From an uncultured Winogradskyella sp. (GTDB lineage Bacteria; Bacteroidota; Bacteroidia; Flavobacteriales; Flavobacteriaceae), in contig NZ_CANMJY010000004.1 of the NCBI RefSeq assembly GCF_947498345.1, forward strand, positions 186,001 to 250,000: a DNA stretch of 64,000 nucleotides, in the 5' to 3' direction. The notes beneath the pieces were generated by a model. The model made no database searches and had not been told where the DNA came from. It saw only the letters and a program-made list of their open reading frames with translations. The translations under genes were made by a program, and so were the position numbers. Shown here piece by piece: positions 28,203 through 37,388 of the stretch (position 1 is its first letter; each line of letters begins with the position of its first letter).

Positions 28203-28426
28203 TGTTACTGTATTAAACTTTTGAAACTAAAGTAGTTGCTAATGCGCAAATAACTTAAATCAATTCTCTTAAATTATAGTTCAATAAAACTGAAATATAG
28301 TAGGTAGATTTATTGAGCTTAAAATAATTGATCTCGTTTCTTGGTCAAATATAATAGTTACTCGCAGTATCTATATATTTCTTCGATTTGTTGAGCATTT
28401 TTCGTGTTTAATAGCTAAAAAGAATA

Positions 28427-29485
28427 CTATTGTTTAGTTTTTCTTAAATTTTCCCAACCTAAATCTTTAAAATTAGGACCAGAAGTTGTTTCATTTAACG
28501 TGATTCCGTTATGGCCTCCATTGACTTCAATAATCCTAACATTATCATACTTGTCTAAAATGATATCCCAACCTGTGCATCTTACAAAAGGTATTTGGCT
28601 GTGTGCGCGTTTCACTTCTGCCAGACAATCATTGAATAAAGGCAGTTCTATTCCTCCAAAATCTAAATCGTTACCAGGAAGTTGCTTCAATAGTTTCCAA
28701 TAGTATGTATAAGCTTCATGGCTGAGTTTACCTGTTTTAACATCAATAGGGATATAAATAGCTGAGTTGGACTTTATGTATTCGTCACTTTCATTGCCAA
28801 ATTTAAAAAATCCGGTTTTTGCTTGTGGTACTCCATTATCATCGCACATAGATGTAATACGAATGGTAGCGACTGAAGATGTGCTAAATTGCGAGAAAAA
28901 AGGGTGTTGCTCTATGAATTCCTGAAAAACACCGTTTCCTAATTTTCTTATTGTGTTAACATCGAAAGATTTTTCAGTAAATACGTATATGCCTTTGCCT
29001 TGACGAGAATTTTCGAGTTTAAATATTATTTTTTCATTTTGAGAGAAAAGTAACTTTTTTAACATCTCACCGTTTAGTACCTCATAGTTTGCATTTAAAA
29101 AATATTTATTTACATAGTAACAAATATCTAAGGTGTCTTCTTCTTTTAATAAAGAAGTAATTACTGCGTTTCTGTTACATATCTTACCATACTCACCATT
29201 TAATTGTGGAAGCACAACTTCTCCGTAATAATTATCGGGTATCCAACCTTCTTTAAGTTCTCTTGCATAGGTTGCATAGACGATTAACCATTGCGCATAG
29301 CGCTCGTGCCCAAACACATCTTTTGCATATTCTTTGCATAGTCTTATGTTTTTGGCATCTAGCTTTCCTTTAACCGCCTCAATGTTTTTGAGATGTTTTC
29401 TAGCCGTATTGTTTTGTTCTTTATGGAAGGCATACCATTTACCTTTTTCTAGAATGCTCTTTGTTACATTAACAATTTTTCTCAT
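28427..29485 (-). CDS. Sugar-transfer-associated ATP-grasp protein
   Basis: A 352-residue member of the ATPgrasp_ST group. An N-terminal helical part (residues 1-100, YAKDVFGHERYAQWLIVY) precedes the ATP-grasp fold, with IIFKLENSRQGKG as the ATP-binding strand-loop and the metal motif IIEVNGGHNGI near the C-terminus. Members sit in polysaccharide loci and are predicted to form amide or peptide bonds on sugars; none is well characterised as far as I know. Located between two GT4 genes. Confidence 0.88.
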   Translation of the reverse strand: MRKIVNVTKSILEKGKWYAFHKEQNNTARKHLKNIEAVKGKLDAKNIRLCKEYAKDVFGHERYAQWLIVYATYARELKEGWIPDNYYGEVVLPQLNGEYGKICNRNAVITSLLKEEDTLDICYYVNKYFLNANYEVLNGEMLKKLLFSQNEKIIFKLENSRQGKGIYVFTEKSFDVNTIRKLGNGVFQEFIEQHPFFSQFSTSSVATIRITSMCDDNGVPQAKTGFFKFGNESDEYIKSNSAIYIPIDVKTGKLSHEAYTYYWKLLKQLPGNDLDFGGIELPLFNDCLAEVKRAHSQIPFVRCTGWDIILDKYDNVRIIEVNGGHNGITLNETTSGPNFKDLGWENLRKTKQ

Positions 29486-29522
29486 GATTTCTTTAAGTTA
29501 AAGTTTATGAATAGGCTATCAA

Positions 29523-30596
29523 TCAACTACTTTTTCTTAAAATCTCTTTAAATAAATTTTCATAATCAGCTATAATCTTATTCTTATTGAATTTTTTATA
29601 AACGGATTCTCTTATTATTTCGGGATCCCAATCTCTATTTTCGGAAAGTCTTTTTACAAATTCTTCATGGTTTTCTACTAAGTATCCATTAATCCCATCT
29701 TCTACAATCTCTCTGGTTCCACCAGGTGAATTAAAAGCAATTGCAGGTACACCAACGACACAGCTTTCTAACAATGCATTAGGAAAACCTTCAGAGTATG
29801 AACCTTGTAAAAATATGTCGTGTTCAATTAAATAATTAAATACCTGATCTGTGAATTTTATTAAGGTCACTTTATCTTCTAATCCATATTCTTTTATTCT
29901 ATTTACAATATCATTATATAAAGGACCATCACCAATAATTGTATAATGAAATGGGATGGTGAGTTGTCTTAATACTTCAAGAATCCTCATTTGACCTTTT
30001 GTTTTGCTTAACCTACCAACAGTGATGAATTTTTTAATACCCGTTTTATTAATGTTAGTTTTTATGACATCTGTTTGGGTAATTGGGTTGTTAATTATGC
30101 TAATGGATTCGCTGTCAATGTTATGAACATTGATTATGCTCTGTTTCATGTCTTCTGACTGGCATATAAAGTGGTCTAACTTTCTTGTTCCATAAGAAAA
30201 GTAGTCAAAAATTGACTGAAAAAAAGATTTCTTACTAGCGTGTACTTTGTTTAATATACTTGCGTGTCTTCCGACAAAAATAACTTTTGGTAAAACAATA
30301 GAAATTAAGCCCATTGTAGCATTTAAGTGAGAAATTGAACTAACTACAATTTGTGGTTTTTGCTTTCTAATTAAACTAGAAAGGGCAAAAACACCTCTCA
30401 TAACACGTGTTTTATTTAAGTATATCACAGGTATACCCGATACAGGAAACTTACTTTCCTTCTCTAAACCAATTACGACCAGAGTAACATCAAACTTTTC
30501 TTTATCCAAATTTTGAGAAACAAAAGACATAACTCTTTCTGCACCACCGGCAAAAAGGGTTGGTAAAACAAAGAAGATTTTTATTTTATTTTCCAT
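29523..30596 (-). CDS. GT4-family glycosyltransferase
   Basis: A 357-residue GT-B enzyme with FVLPTLFAGGAERVMSFVSQ at the N-terminus, VGRLSKTKGQ at the domain hinge and QGSYSEGFPNALLESCVVGV carrying the E-x7-E site. The start overlaps the upstream TupA-like gene by 11 bases, so ligase and transferase are translated together. It could act on the acceptor modified by that ligase (inference). Confidence 0.9.
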   Translation of the reverse strand: MENKIKIFFVLPTLFAGGAERVMSFVSQNLDKEKFDVTLVVIGLEKESKFPVSGIPVIYLNKTRVMRGVFALSSLIRKQKPQIVVSSISHLNATMGLISIVLPKVIFVGRHASILNKVHASKKSFFQSIFDYFSYGTRKLDHFICQSEDMKQSIINVHNIDSESISIINNPITQTDVIKTNINKTGIKKFITVGRLSKTKGQMRILEVLRQLTIPFHYTIIGDGPLYNDIVNRIKEYGLEDKVTLIKFTDQVFNYLIEHDIFLQGSYSEGFPNALLESCVVGVPAIAFNSPGGTREIVEDGINGYLVENHEEFVKRLSENRDWDPEIIRESVYKKFNKNKIIADYENLFKEILRKSS

Positions 30597-31521
30597 TTAT
30601 TCCGCTAATATTTAACAGTTTACCAAATTTATAATCCCATTCTTTTTGAAAAAATTTTTGTAATCCTGATGCATGATGAAACGTTAATTCTCCAAAATAT
30701 GTTTTACCGTAAACGGAATAAAAATCTACCCTTACGTAAATAAAGTCTTTAGCAATTTTTTCTGCTAGTTCTATCATTTCTTTTAAGTTAGATGGTTTTT
30801 CAATATCATTTCCATTTGGTCTTCCCCAATTACAGGGCAACAAATTCCACTCTTTATCATATATGTTTCTATATCTTTTTTCGTTATGCCTTCCTATATC
30901 TACCATTACAAATGCTAGCTTACCATTAAAGCAATGTAATTTAAAATCTTCTGGTATACTACCGTCGCTATAGGTTAAAAGTTTTTCTACAACAATTCTA
31001 GGCTCTATATTTTTGTATTGCCACTCTCGTGTAGAGTAATAATGGTTTTCTTTCATTAACCGTTTAAGCTTCTTTCTTATTTTTTTCCATTTAACTTTAG
31101 ATTTATCTCTTACAATAATACCACCAGAACTATTGTGATTTGTTTTTATGATAAATTCTACATCTGGTAAATTCTTTTTTCTTATATCCTTTGGGTCTTT
31201 TGTGTTATATAGCAAAGGAATTAAATATTCACCACCAATAGTACGTTCAATGTAATCTCTAACCTTGTATTTGTCTGCTACTTTTGTATGGAGTTCCTTT
31301 CTTTCATAAAGTTTTAGCCAATTAATTTTTTCGTTTAATGTTAGTGGATTGTCTAAATCTATAGTATAACCCATATGTTTTTTAAAACTATTTTTAATTA
31401 TAAATTTATCTGAAACTAATTTTAACCCAAGTTCATATGTTTTGTAAAATGGGTTTAGCATTAAATAACCTAAATCAGTTTCTCTATAAAAATTAGAAAT
31501 TATATGCCTCATTTTTTTCAT
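30586..31521 (-). CDS. TupA-like ATP-grasp protein (copy 2)
   Basis: A 311-residue protein of the ATPgrasp_TupA family. Diagnostic segments are NPLTLNEKINWLKLYERKEL, ADKYKVRDYI, IKTNHNSSGGIIV (ATP loop), WQYKNIEPRIVVEKLL and the metal-binding RVDFYSVYGKTYFGELTF. TupA is named from teichuronopeptide (polyglutamate-polyglucuronate) synthesis in an alkaliphilic Bacillus, so ligation of an amino acid to a uronic acid is a reasonable idea. It is a close paralogue of the next upstream gene. Confidence 0.9.
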   Translation of the reverse strand: MKKMRHIISNFYRETDLGYLMLNPFYKTYELGLKLVSDKFIIKNSFKKHMGYTIDLDNPLTLNEKINWLKLYERKELHTKVADKYKVRDYIERTIGGEYLIPLLYNTKDPKDIRKKNLPDVEFIIKTNHNSSGGIIVRDKSKVKWKKIRKKLKRLMKENHYYSTREWQYKNIEPRIVVEKLLTYSDGSIPEDFKLHCFNGKLAFVMVDIGRHNEKRYRNIYDKEWNLLPCNWGRPNGNDIEKPSNLKEMIELAEKIAKDFIYVRVDFYSVYGKTYFGELTFHHASGLQKFFQKEWDYKFGKLLNISGINGK

Positions 31522-31575
31522 GCTTTTTTGTTTTGTTAAACTCTAGAAAACAAAACAAAATTCATGATTTCTATA

Positions 31576-32541
31576 TTAAGGACTTGTTACTTTTTCATTA
31601 ATTAAATGTTTAATATTTAGTAAATTACCAAATTTTTCATCACATTCTTTTTGCCAAAATTTTCTAAAACCAGAGGATTGATGTAATGTTAATTCACCAA
31701 AATAGGTTTTCCCTTTTACAGAATAGAAATCTACTCTCAAGTAGACAAAATCTTTAGCAAGTTGTTCTGCTAGTGCTATCATTTCTTCTAAATTTTCGGG
31801 TCTTGGTAATTCTCTTCCGTTTGGTCTTCCCCAATTACATGGTAATAAATTCCAATTGGTATCGTATAGGTTTCTGCCCCGACTAGGTAAATGTCTGTCT
31901 ACATCGACACCAAAGAATTGTACCTTACCATGAAAACAATGTATTTTGTAATCGTCTGGTAAATTTCCATCTTCAGTGGTTAGTAGTTTTTCTACGACAA
32001 TTCTGGGTTCAATATTTTTGTATTGCCATTCTCTGGTGCTGTAATAATGATTAGCTTTTAGGAGACGTTTAAAGCGTTTTCTTGTTTGCGGCCAATCTAT
32101 TGCAGATTTGTCTTTAACTACTATACCTCCAGAGCTATCATGATTACACTTTATGATATGATCTACATCTGGTAAATTTTCTGGTCTAATATCTTCTGGA
32201 TCCTTAGTGTGATAGAGTAGAGGGATTAGATATTCTTCTCCAATCTTTTCTTTTATATATGACCTTACTTTGTATTTGTCTGCTATAGTGGTATGTATAT
32301 CTTTCTTATGATATACTTTTAGCCAATTAATCTTTTCATTTAATGTTATAGGGTTTTTTAGATTTAGAGCATAACCCATATGTTTTTTAAAACTATGCTT
32401 TACCAAGACATCATCTGGTATCATTTTTAATATAAACTCATATACTTTATAAATGGGTCTTATAGCATAATATCCTAAATCCGAGGCATAAATATTTGAT
32501 ATCTTTTTTCTTAAACCTTTTTTTCTTAAATCGGTACTCAT
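31576..32541 (-). CDS. TupA-like ATP-grasp protein (copy 1)
   Basis: A 321-residue TupA-like ligase, aligned along its whole length with the following gene: KHMGYALNLKNPITLNEKIN, ADKYKVRSYI, IKCNHDSSGGIVV, WQYKNIEPRIVVEKLL and RVDFYSVKGKTYFGELTLH. The long identical stretches argue for a local tandem duplication. Differences lie mainly in the N-terminus and in the loop after DYKIHCFHGK. It is 9 bases downstream of the acetyltransferase and 54 bases from its paralogue. Confidence 0.9.
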   Translation of the reverse strand: MSTDLRKKGLRKKISNIYASDLGYYAIRPIYKVYEFILKMIPDDVLVKHSFKKHMGYALNLKNPITLNEKINWLKVYHKKDIHTTIADKYKVRSYIKEKIGEEYLIPLLYHTKDPEDIRPENLPDVDHIIKCNHDSSGGIVVKDKSAIDWPQTRKRFKRLLKANHYYSTREWQYKNIEPRIVVEKLLTTEDGNLPDDYKIHCFHGKVQFFGVDVDRHLPSRGRNLYDTNWNLLPCNWGRPNGRELPRPENLEEMIALAEQLAKDFVYLRVDFYSVKGKTYFGELTLHQSSGFRKFWQKECDEKFGNLLNIKHLINEKVTSP

Positions 32542-32550
32542 TGATTTGGG

Positions 32551-33132
32551 TTAGATGTGTTTTATTATTTTTTTAATATCAACGCTTCCTATAGGTTTTG
32601 CAGGTACACCAGCAAGAGCAACGTTTTCTTGCTCACAAGACTTATTAACTACAGCATTAGCGCCTATAGCGATATTGTTAGCGATTTTAATATTTCCATA
32701 AATTTTTGCTCCTGGTGCTATATATACATTGTCTCCGATTTGTGGCGCACCACTTTCTCCACCCGAAGCTCCAATATTAACACAAGCGTGCATTCTGCAA
32801 TTGCTACCGATCTTTGCATTTCGGTTAATTACAATTGTACCATAATGAACTATAGATAAGCCTGGACCAAATACATTGATTGGTATAGAGAAGCCTAGTT
32901 TTAACGATACATTTTTAAATCTATATCTTAGGTATAAGATATAAAGTTTATTTATACTTTTATTTTTACAATTGGTATAATATTCGAGTTTTCGCATGGT
33001 TTTTTGAAACTTCCATATATGGTTAGGGGATAGGTAGCTCATAAACTTACCTGCTATACCAACTGGTTTTATACCAAGCGCTTTCTTATCTTGATTTAAA
33101 TAATGGTAATATTCTGTTTTAGAACTTATCAT
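32551..33132 (-). CDS. Serine acetyltransferase-like hexapeptide O-acetyltransferase
   Basis: A 193-residue left-handed beta-helix acyltransferase. Hexapeptide turns run from about 105 to 185 (INRNAKIGSNCRMHACVNIG, APQIGDNVYIAPGAKI), with the CoA-site histidine in SIVHYGTIV and the closing AGVPAKPIG. The helical N-terminus resembles CysE, but the locus context suggests sugar acetylation over cysteine synthesis. It starts inside the end of the polymerase gene (four-base overlap). Confidence 0.88.
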   Translation of the reverse strand: MISSKTEYYHYLNQDKKALGIKPVGIAGKFMSYLSPNHIWKFQKTMRKLEYYTNCKNKSINKLYILYLRYRFKNVSLKLGFSIPINVFGPGLSIVHYGTIVINRNAKIGSNCRMHACVNIGASGGESGAPQIGDNVYIAPGAKIYGNIKIANNIAIGANAVVNKSCEQENVALAGVPAKPIGSVDIKKIIKHI

Positions 33133-34244
33133 GTTTCTATAAGTTTTTCCTCTTCTTGTTCTTCTCCGTTATCCAATTTATATATTTGATATTGTATCCA
33201 CATCGCTGCAAATGTCATATAATAGAATGTGAAAAAATTATGATTGGCTAGCAAAAATACAGCTAGTGAAATAGTTTGCATTATAAGATGGGGTGCAGGT
33301 TTAAAGTATATAAAACTCTTAAAAAAGAGTCGCGCTATGTATACTAAGAAGAGTAGAAATGGTATTATACCAGCTTCTCCAATGATCATTAAATATGTAT
33401 TATGTACTCCCATAGAATTAATTTTTCCTGAGAACGTCCCATAACCATTGCCAACTATAGGGGCTTCTAGTATCTGGTCATAAAATTTTGCCCATGTTTC
33501 GGTTCTTGAGTCTTCACTGATTTCTTCACTAGACACCTTATTTTCACTACTAACAATATTTTTTAGTTGTTCAAACCTTGGGTTATTTAGTCCTACAACC
33601 TGATCAATAAATAAAAGTGTTGAGAATATTAAAAAAGCGATGCCGAAAATTCTAATATTTTTAATACTAACTTTTAATGAGATGATGTTTAGTAATAGCC
33701 ATATGACAATAAATGTTCTAGAAAATGTCAATAACCCCATTAAAGTAAAAACAAATTGTCCAAATAATTTTAGTGTACCGTTCTTTAATCCATATATGGA
33801 AGAATAACCATAAATACATATAAATCCAGCTACATTGGCATTAAGATAAAACCCTGCATACCTTCCATAATCATTTGTAAACGACATGGCTTCAACACCA
33901 ACACTTAACGCACCAATTATAAAGAATGCATATAATTCTGTAATACTTACGTGCTTAGTTAACTCGTAACCAGCAATGACAAAAATGAAATACTTAATGA
34001 GTTCCATCATAAATACCATTGGAGCACCGTAGAACTGTAAGCTGCCTATAATAAAATATAGTAGCGCTATAACTATAATCCACCAATTTGGTGTCGTCTT
34101 TTTTTCTAAGGCATAATAAACTGCAAGCATAAAAATAGTACCATAGCTTAGCATTCCGCCTACACCACCACCATATGCAAAGAGCCCAATTGATGGCAAA
34201 TTGAATATAACCAGTGCTAATGTTATGTACTTTATAATTTTCAT
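33129..34244 (-). CDS. O-antigen polymerase/ligase-like membrane protein (Wzy-type)
   Basis: A 371-residue polytopic protein with roughly ten helices and the O-antigen ligase (Wzy_C) signature: a central segment with TFSRTFIVIWLLL, a soluble loop (about 215-275), then VGNGYGTFSGKI and MGVHNTYLMIIGEAGIIPFLL. Beside a flippase it most likely polymerises repeat units in the periplasm. Such proteins diverge quickly, so polymerase and ligase cannot be separated by sequence alone. Confidence 0.85.
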   Translation of the reverse strand: MKIIKYITLALVIFNLPSIGLFAYGGGVGGMLSYGTIFMLAVYYALEKKTTPNWWIIVIALLYFIIGSLQFYGAPMVFMMELIKYFIFVIAGYELTKHVSITELYAFFIIGALSVGVEAMSFTNDYGRYAGFYLNANVAGFICIYGYSSIYGLKNGTLKLFGQFVFTLMGLLTFSRTFIVIWLLLNIISLKVSIKNIRIFGIAFLIFSTLLFIDQVVGLNNPRFEQLKNIVSSENKVSSEEISEDSRTETWAKFYDQILEAPIVGNGYGTFSGKINSMGVHNTYLMIIGEAGIIPFLLFLVYIARLFFKSFIYFKPAPHLIMQTISLAVFLLANHNFFTFYYMTFAAMWIQYQIYKLDNGEEQEEEKLIET

Positions 34245-34267
34245 ATAGATATGCCCATATTTGGCTC

Positions 34268-35377
34268 TTATACTAGATTTGTTTTTATATGTTTATTAAT
34301 TAATGCTTCCCATTGTGCTACTACTTTTTCACTCATATATTGTTCTGTGGTTTGCTTTGCATTTTCTGAGAATTTAGTTTGTAAATCTTTATTATGTATC
34401 AGTTCTGATAATTTTGTTGTTAATGCTTTTTGATCATTTACAGGAATTAAAAAACCATTTTCACCGTCGTTTATTAAATCTGATGGTCCAAAATTACAAT
34501 CTGTTGAAACACAAGGTAAACCAAAATGCATAGCTTCTAAGAGAGCATTAGGAAATCCTTCAGTCTTTGATGTAAATACAAAAAGGGAGGCTTCATTATA
34601 ATATCTATCAATATCTTTTACTTTCGAAATAATTTCGACATTTTCTGATAGATTATATGTTTTGATAAGATCAGTTAATTCTTGTTTTTTACTACCGTCT
34701 CCAATTATCTTTACCTTCCAATCATTTGAATTTATTGTATAAAAAGCTGTGATTAATTCGTCATGGCATTTGTTTTTGTCAAGTCGTCCTACAGATAGAA
34801 TTATCTTTTCCTTTTTTATGCTGTTGTTCCGTAATTTGGATAAACCTGATGAAATAGGATTAGGTAAAATAGCAATTTTGTCAGGCTTTATTTTCTTTTC
34901 ATATAGTTTTTTAATACCATTAGTTTGAAGTACCAATATGCTAGCTTTAGGGTAAACTAAACCTCTGAGTATTTCCCATAGTTTTGGAACATCTTCAACT
35001 AAGGGATTGTTACGTTCACTTATAATAGATGGAATGCCATTTAATCTTGAAGCAAGTACTGTTAAGATATTCGCAGAAGTAATAAAACCAATAAGAATAT
35101 CAATTTCTTCTTGCTTAGAAATTTTTGAAATACGTTTTACCAAGCCATAATTCAACTTTAGAGAATCGAATGCGGATTTTGGTTTATTAACTTTTTCTCT
35201 GCAAGGAATTACTTTAATTCTATTATCTAAAGCATAAAAAGGTGTAGATTTTGCAAATGTAATTATGGTAATGTCAAACCTTTCAATAAGCGAATTACTT
35301 AGTGTAGATATTACACGTTCAGCACCACCAGATGATAATGTACCAATAACAAACCCTATTTTCTTTTTATGGCTCAT
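34268..35377 (-). CDS. GT4-family glycosyltransferase
   Basis: A 369-residue GT-B enzyme: FVIGTLSSGGAERVISTLSN at the N-terminus, ILSVGRLDKNKCHDE at the hinge, and FTSKTEGFPNALLEAMHFGL with the E-x7-E site. It closely resembles the other GT4 genes of the cluster in layout. It follows the flippase by seven bases. Confidence 0.9.
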   Translation of the reverse strand: MSHKKKIGFVIGTLSSGGAERVISTLSNSLIERFDITIITFAKSTPFYALDNRIKVIPCREKVNKPKSAFDSLKLNYGLVKRISKISKQEEIDILIGFITSANILTVLASRLNGIPSIISERNNPLVEDVPKLWEILRGLVYPKASILVLQTNGIKKLYEKKIKPDKIAILPNPISSGLSKLRNNSIKKEKIILSVGRLDKNKCHDELITAFYTINSNDWKVKIIGDGSKKQELTDLIKTYNLSENVEIISKVKDIDRYYNEASLFVFTSKTEGFPNALLEAMHFGLPCVSTDCNFGPSDLINDGENGFLIPVNDQKALTTKLSELIHNKDLQTKFSENAKQTTEQYMSEKVVAQWEALINKHIKTNLV

Positions 35378-35384
35378 CTTAATG

Positions 35385-36929
35385 TTATCTACTAATTTTT
35401 TTAGTTATTAAATCTTTCATTCTATAAGCAAATACTTTAAAACCTTTTATAAATATAAACATTAGTGTGCCATAGGTTATAGTAACTATAGTTGTTATTA
35501 TGCTGGCATAAACAATCCAGTTTAAAAAATTCGATGATTCTCTATCATAAACAAAGTATTGGGCAATAAAACTTACTACAAATGCAGAAACACAGAAGAC
35601 TATGCCTAATGGTAATACACCTTGCCAATATAGCCATACACTTTTTTTAAACCCGTTCTTGTAAAGAAAATAGGGTTTCCAAATAACTACCATTAAAATA
35701 AGACTAACTAGTGTGCCAAGTATAATACCATCTATTCCCCAAAAACTCCCACAGATTAGTGAGATCGCCAAATTTAGAATAGCTTCAGTAGCTGCAGCCC
35801 ATGTATCTGAATATAAACCGTAAGCATTTTTAAATCGCTCTACTGTAGAACTAATTTGAAAGATAAAAAAATTGACCACCATTAATAATAATGTTGTTTT
35901 TGCCAAAATATAATCTTCACCCAGCCAAAGCATTATAAAGGGTTCCATGGTGAAGTATATAATTAGTCCAAAAAAGCCGGCAATAAAGAATTGTACAGCC
36001 ATAAGCTCCCAAAATACTTTTTTAATATTCTGCTGATTATCTTCTGCAATTAAGTTGCCAACTGCAGAACCTGTACCAGCAAATGCCATTTTTACTAAAC
36101 CTCCAAGTTTGGTAAAAATAAGTTGATAGTTTCCAAAAAATGCTACACTTTCTAAACTTACCAAAGCAAATACTAGAATATTGTCTGTTCCATTTTTCAC
36201 AAAAGAACCCATTTTGTGGACAAATACTTGTTTTATTTTTTTGATAATATCTGGATACTCTTTAATGATTTCTGCTTTCCCAGTAGAATTAATAATAAGC
36301 CATGGATATTCTTTTTTTATTTTTTGTCTTACCACAATACTGTATATAATACTGAAGATTAGCTCAAGAATGATATAGATATAGAAATCCTTTAGATATA
36401 TAGCGACAAATGCCTGTAGTATAACTCGGACAATATTTAAAGTCTGAAAATAACCTTGTATAATATAACCTTTTTGATCTGCTCCAAGTAAACTTTGATG
36501 ATAGTTGACAAAGTAGCTAAGTAATGTTGAGGATAGAAGCGTGTAAAACACAAAATATATTAAAACCAACGTAAAGGACGTATCATTAAAAATTAAAGGA
36601 AAAAAAAGTGATACAATTATTCCTATACCAATAATAAAATAACCTATTCGCTTATAAAGTACACCAAGTAAGGCAATAATCTTGTTAATCTCGCTATGAT
36701 TTTCATCAAAAATGGGTTTGTATAACGTGAAGCCAATAGCAGTGCCAATACCAAGCTCAGCCAAATTGAGAAACCCTAAAACACTTCTTAAAGTAGTCTC
36801 TAAACCTATAAATTCATCACCAAGATTATCTAAAAACAACTTCCTAGAGAAAAACTGAACGAAAATAGAGGCAATGAAAAAGAAGACTCCTACTTTTGCG
36901 TTTTTTAAAGATTTCTTTACTCTAGACAT
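35385..36929 (-). CDS. Oligosaccharide flippase (Wzx-type, MOP superfamily)
   Basis: A 514-residue protein with 12-14 predicted membrane helices and no other domain. The start VKKSLKNAKVGVFFFIASIF and repeated Gly/Asn-rich loops (GLETTLRSVLGFLNLAELGIG) resemble Bacteroidota Wzx/RfbX transporters. It would flip the undecaprenyl-linked repeat unit for the adjacent polymerase. First gene of the minus-strand cluster. Confidence 0.9.
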   Translation of the reverse strand: MSRVKKSLKNAKVGVFFFIASIFVQFFSRKLFLDNLGDEFIGLETTLRSVLGFLNLAELGIGTAIGFTLYKPIFDENHSEINKIIALLGVLYKRIGYFIIGIGIIVSLFFPLIFNDTSFTLVLIYFVFYTLLSSTLLSYFVNYHQSLLGADQKGYIIQGYFQTLNIVRVILQAFVAIYLKDFYIYIILELIFSIIYSIVVRQKIKKEYPWLIINSTGKAEIIKEYPDIIKKIKQVFVHKMGSFVKNGTDNILVFALVSLESVAFFGNYQLIFTKLGGLVKMAFAGTGSAVGNLIAEDNQQNIKKVFWELMAVQFFIAGFFGLIIYFTMEPFIMLWLGEDYILAKTTLLLMVVNFFIFQISSTVERFKNAYGLYSDTWAAATEAILNLAISLICGSFWGIDGIILGTLVSLILMVVIWKPYFLYKNGFKKSVWLYWQGVLPLGIVFCVSAFVVSFIAQYFVYDRESSNFLNWIVYASIITTIVTITYGTLMFIFIKGFKVFAYRMKDLITKKISR

Positions 36930-37388
36930 CTACTAGTATTTTGCTGTTATATAGCATTACAGGTTTGCAAGAATATAAATTTTACATGATCAATAAAATG
37001 GCTATTCTTTTCTAATTTTAAAAACATAACTTACTTACAATCAGATATTAAAATTAATATCATTTTTAGATTGTTCATCATTCCAGAAATATCAGTAATG
37101 TAGGTTTAGGGAATTTAGTTTTATTATAGACATCTAATGTATTAGATATCCGTTGAAAACTATTTTTAGAATATATTTAATCTTAGTTGGTGCTTAATCG
37201 ATTTTCATAGCTACTAAGAGTTAAATAATTCTTTTGATTCCATAGGTCATAAATAGTGATAAATCTAGTAAATTTGGTTAATGGCAAAGATTATAAAACC
37301 TATGCATATCAAATATTTTTTTTGATAAAAAACAGTATTTCACGTCTAACATCAATAAATGCGATTAAAAGTAGATATTTTGCGTTCA
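36930..37388. other. Intergenic region between flippase and beta-helix gene
   Basis: About 460 AT-rich bases that must hold divergent promoters. TAAATTTG at 37269-37276 fits TAnnTTTG for the plus-strand gene, without a spaced -33 TTG. No gene, hairpin terminator or repeat is apparent. Confidence 0.4.
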
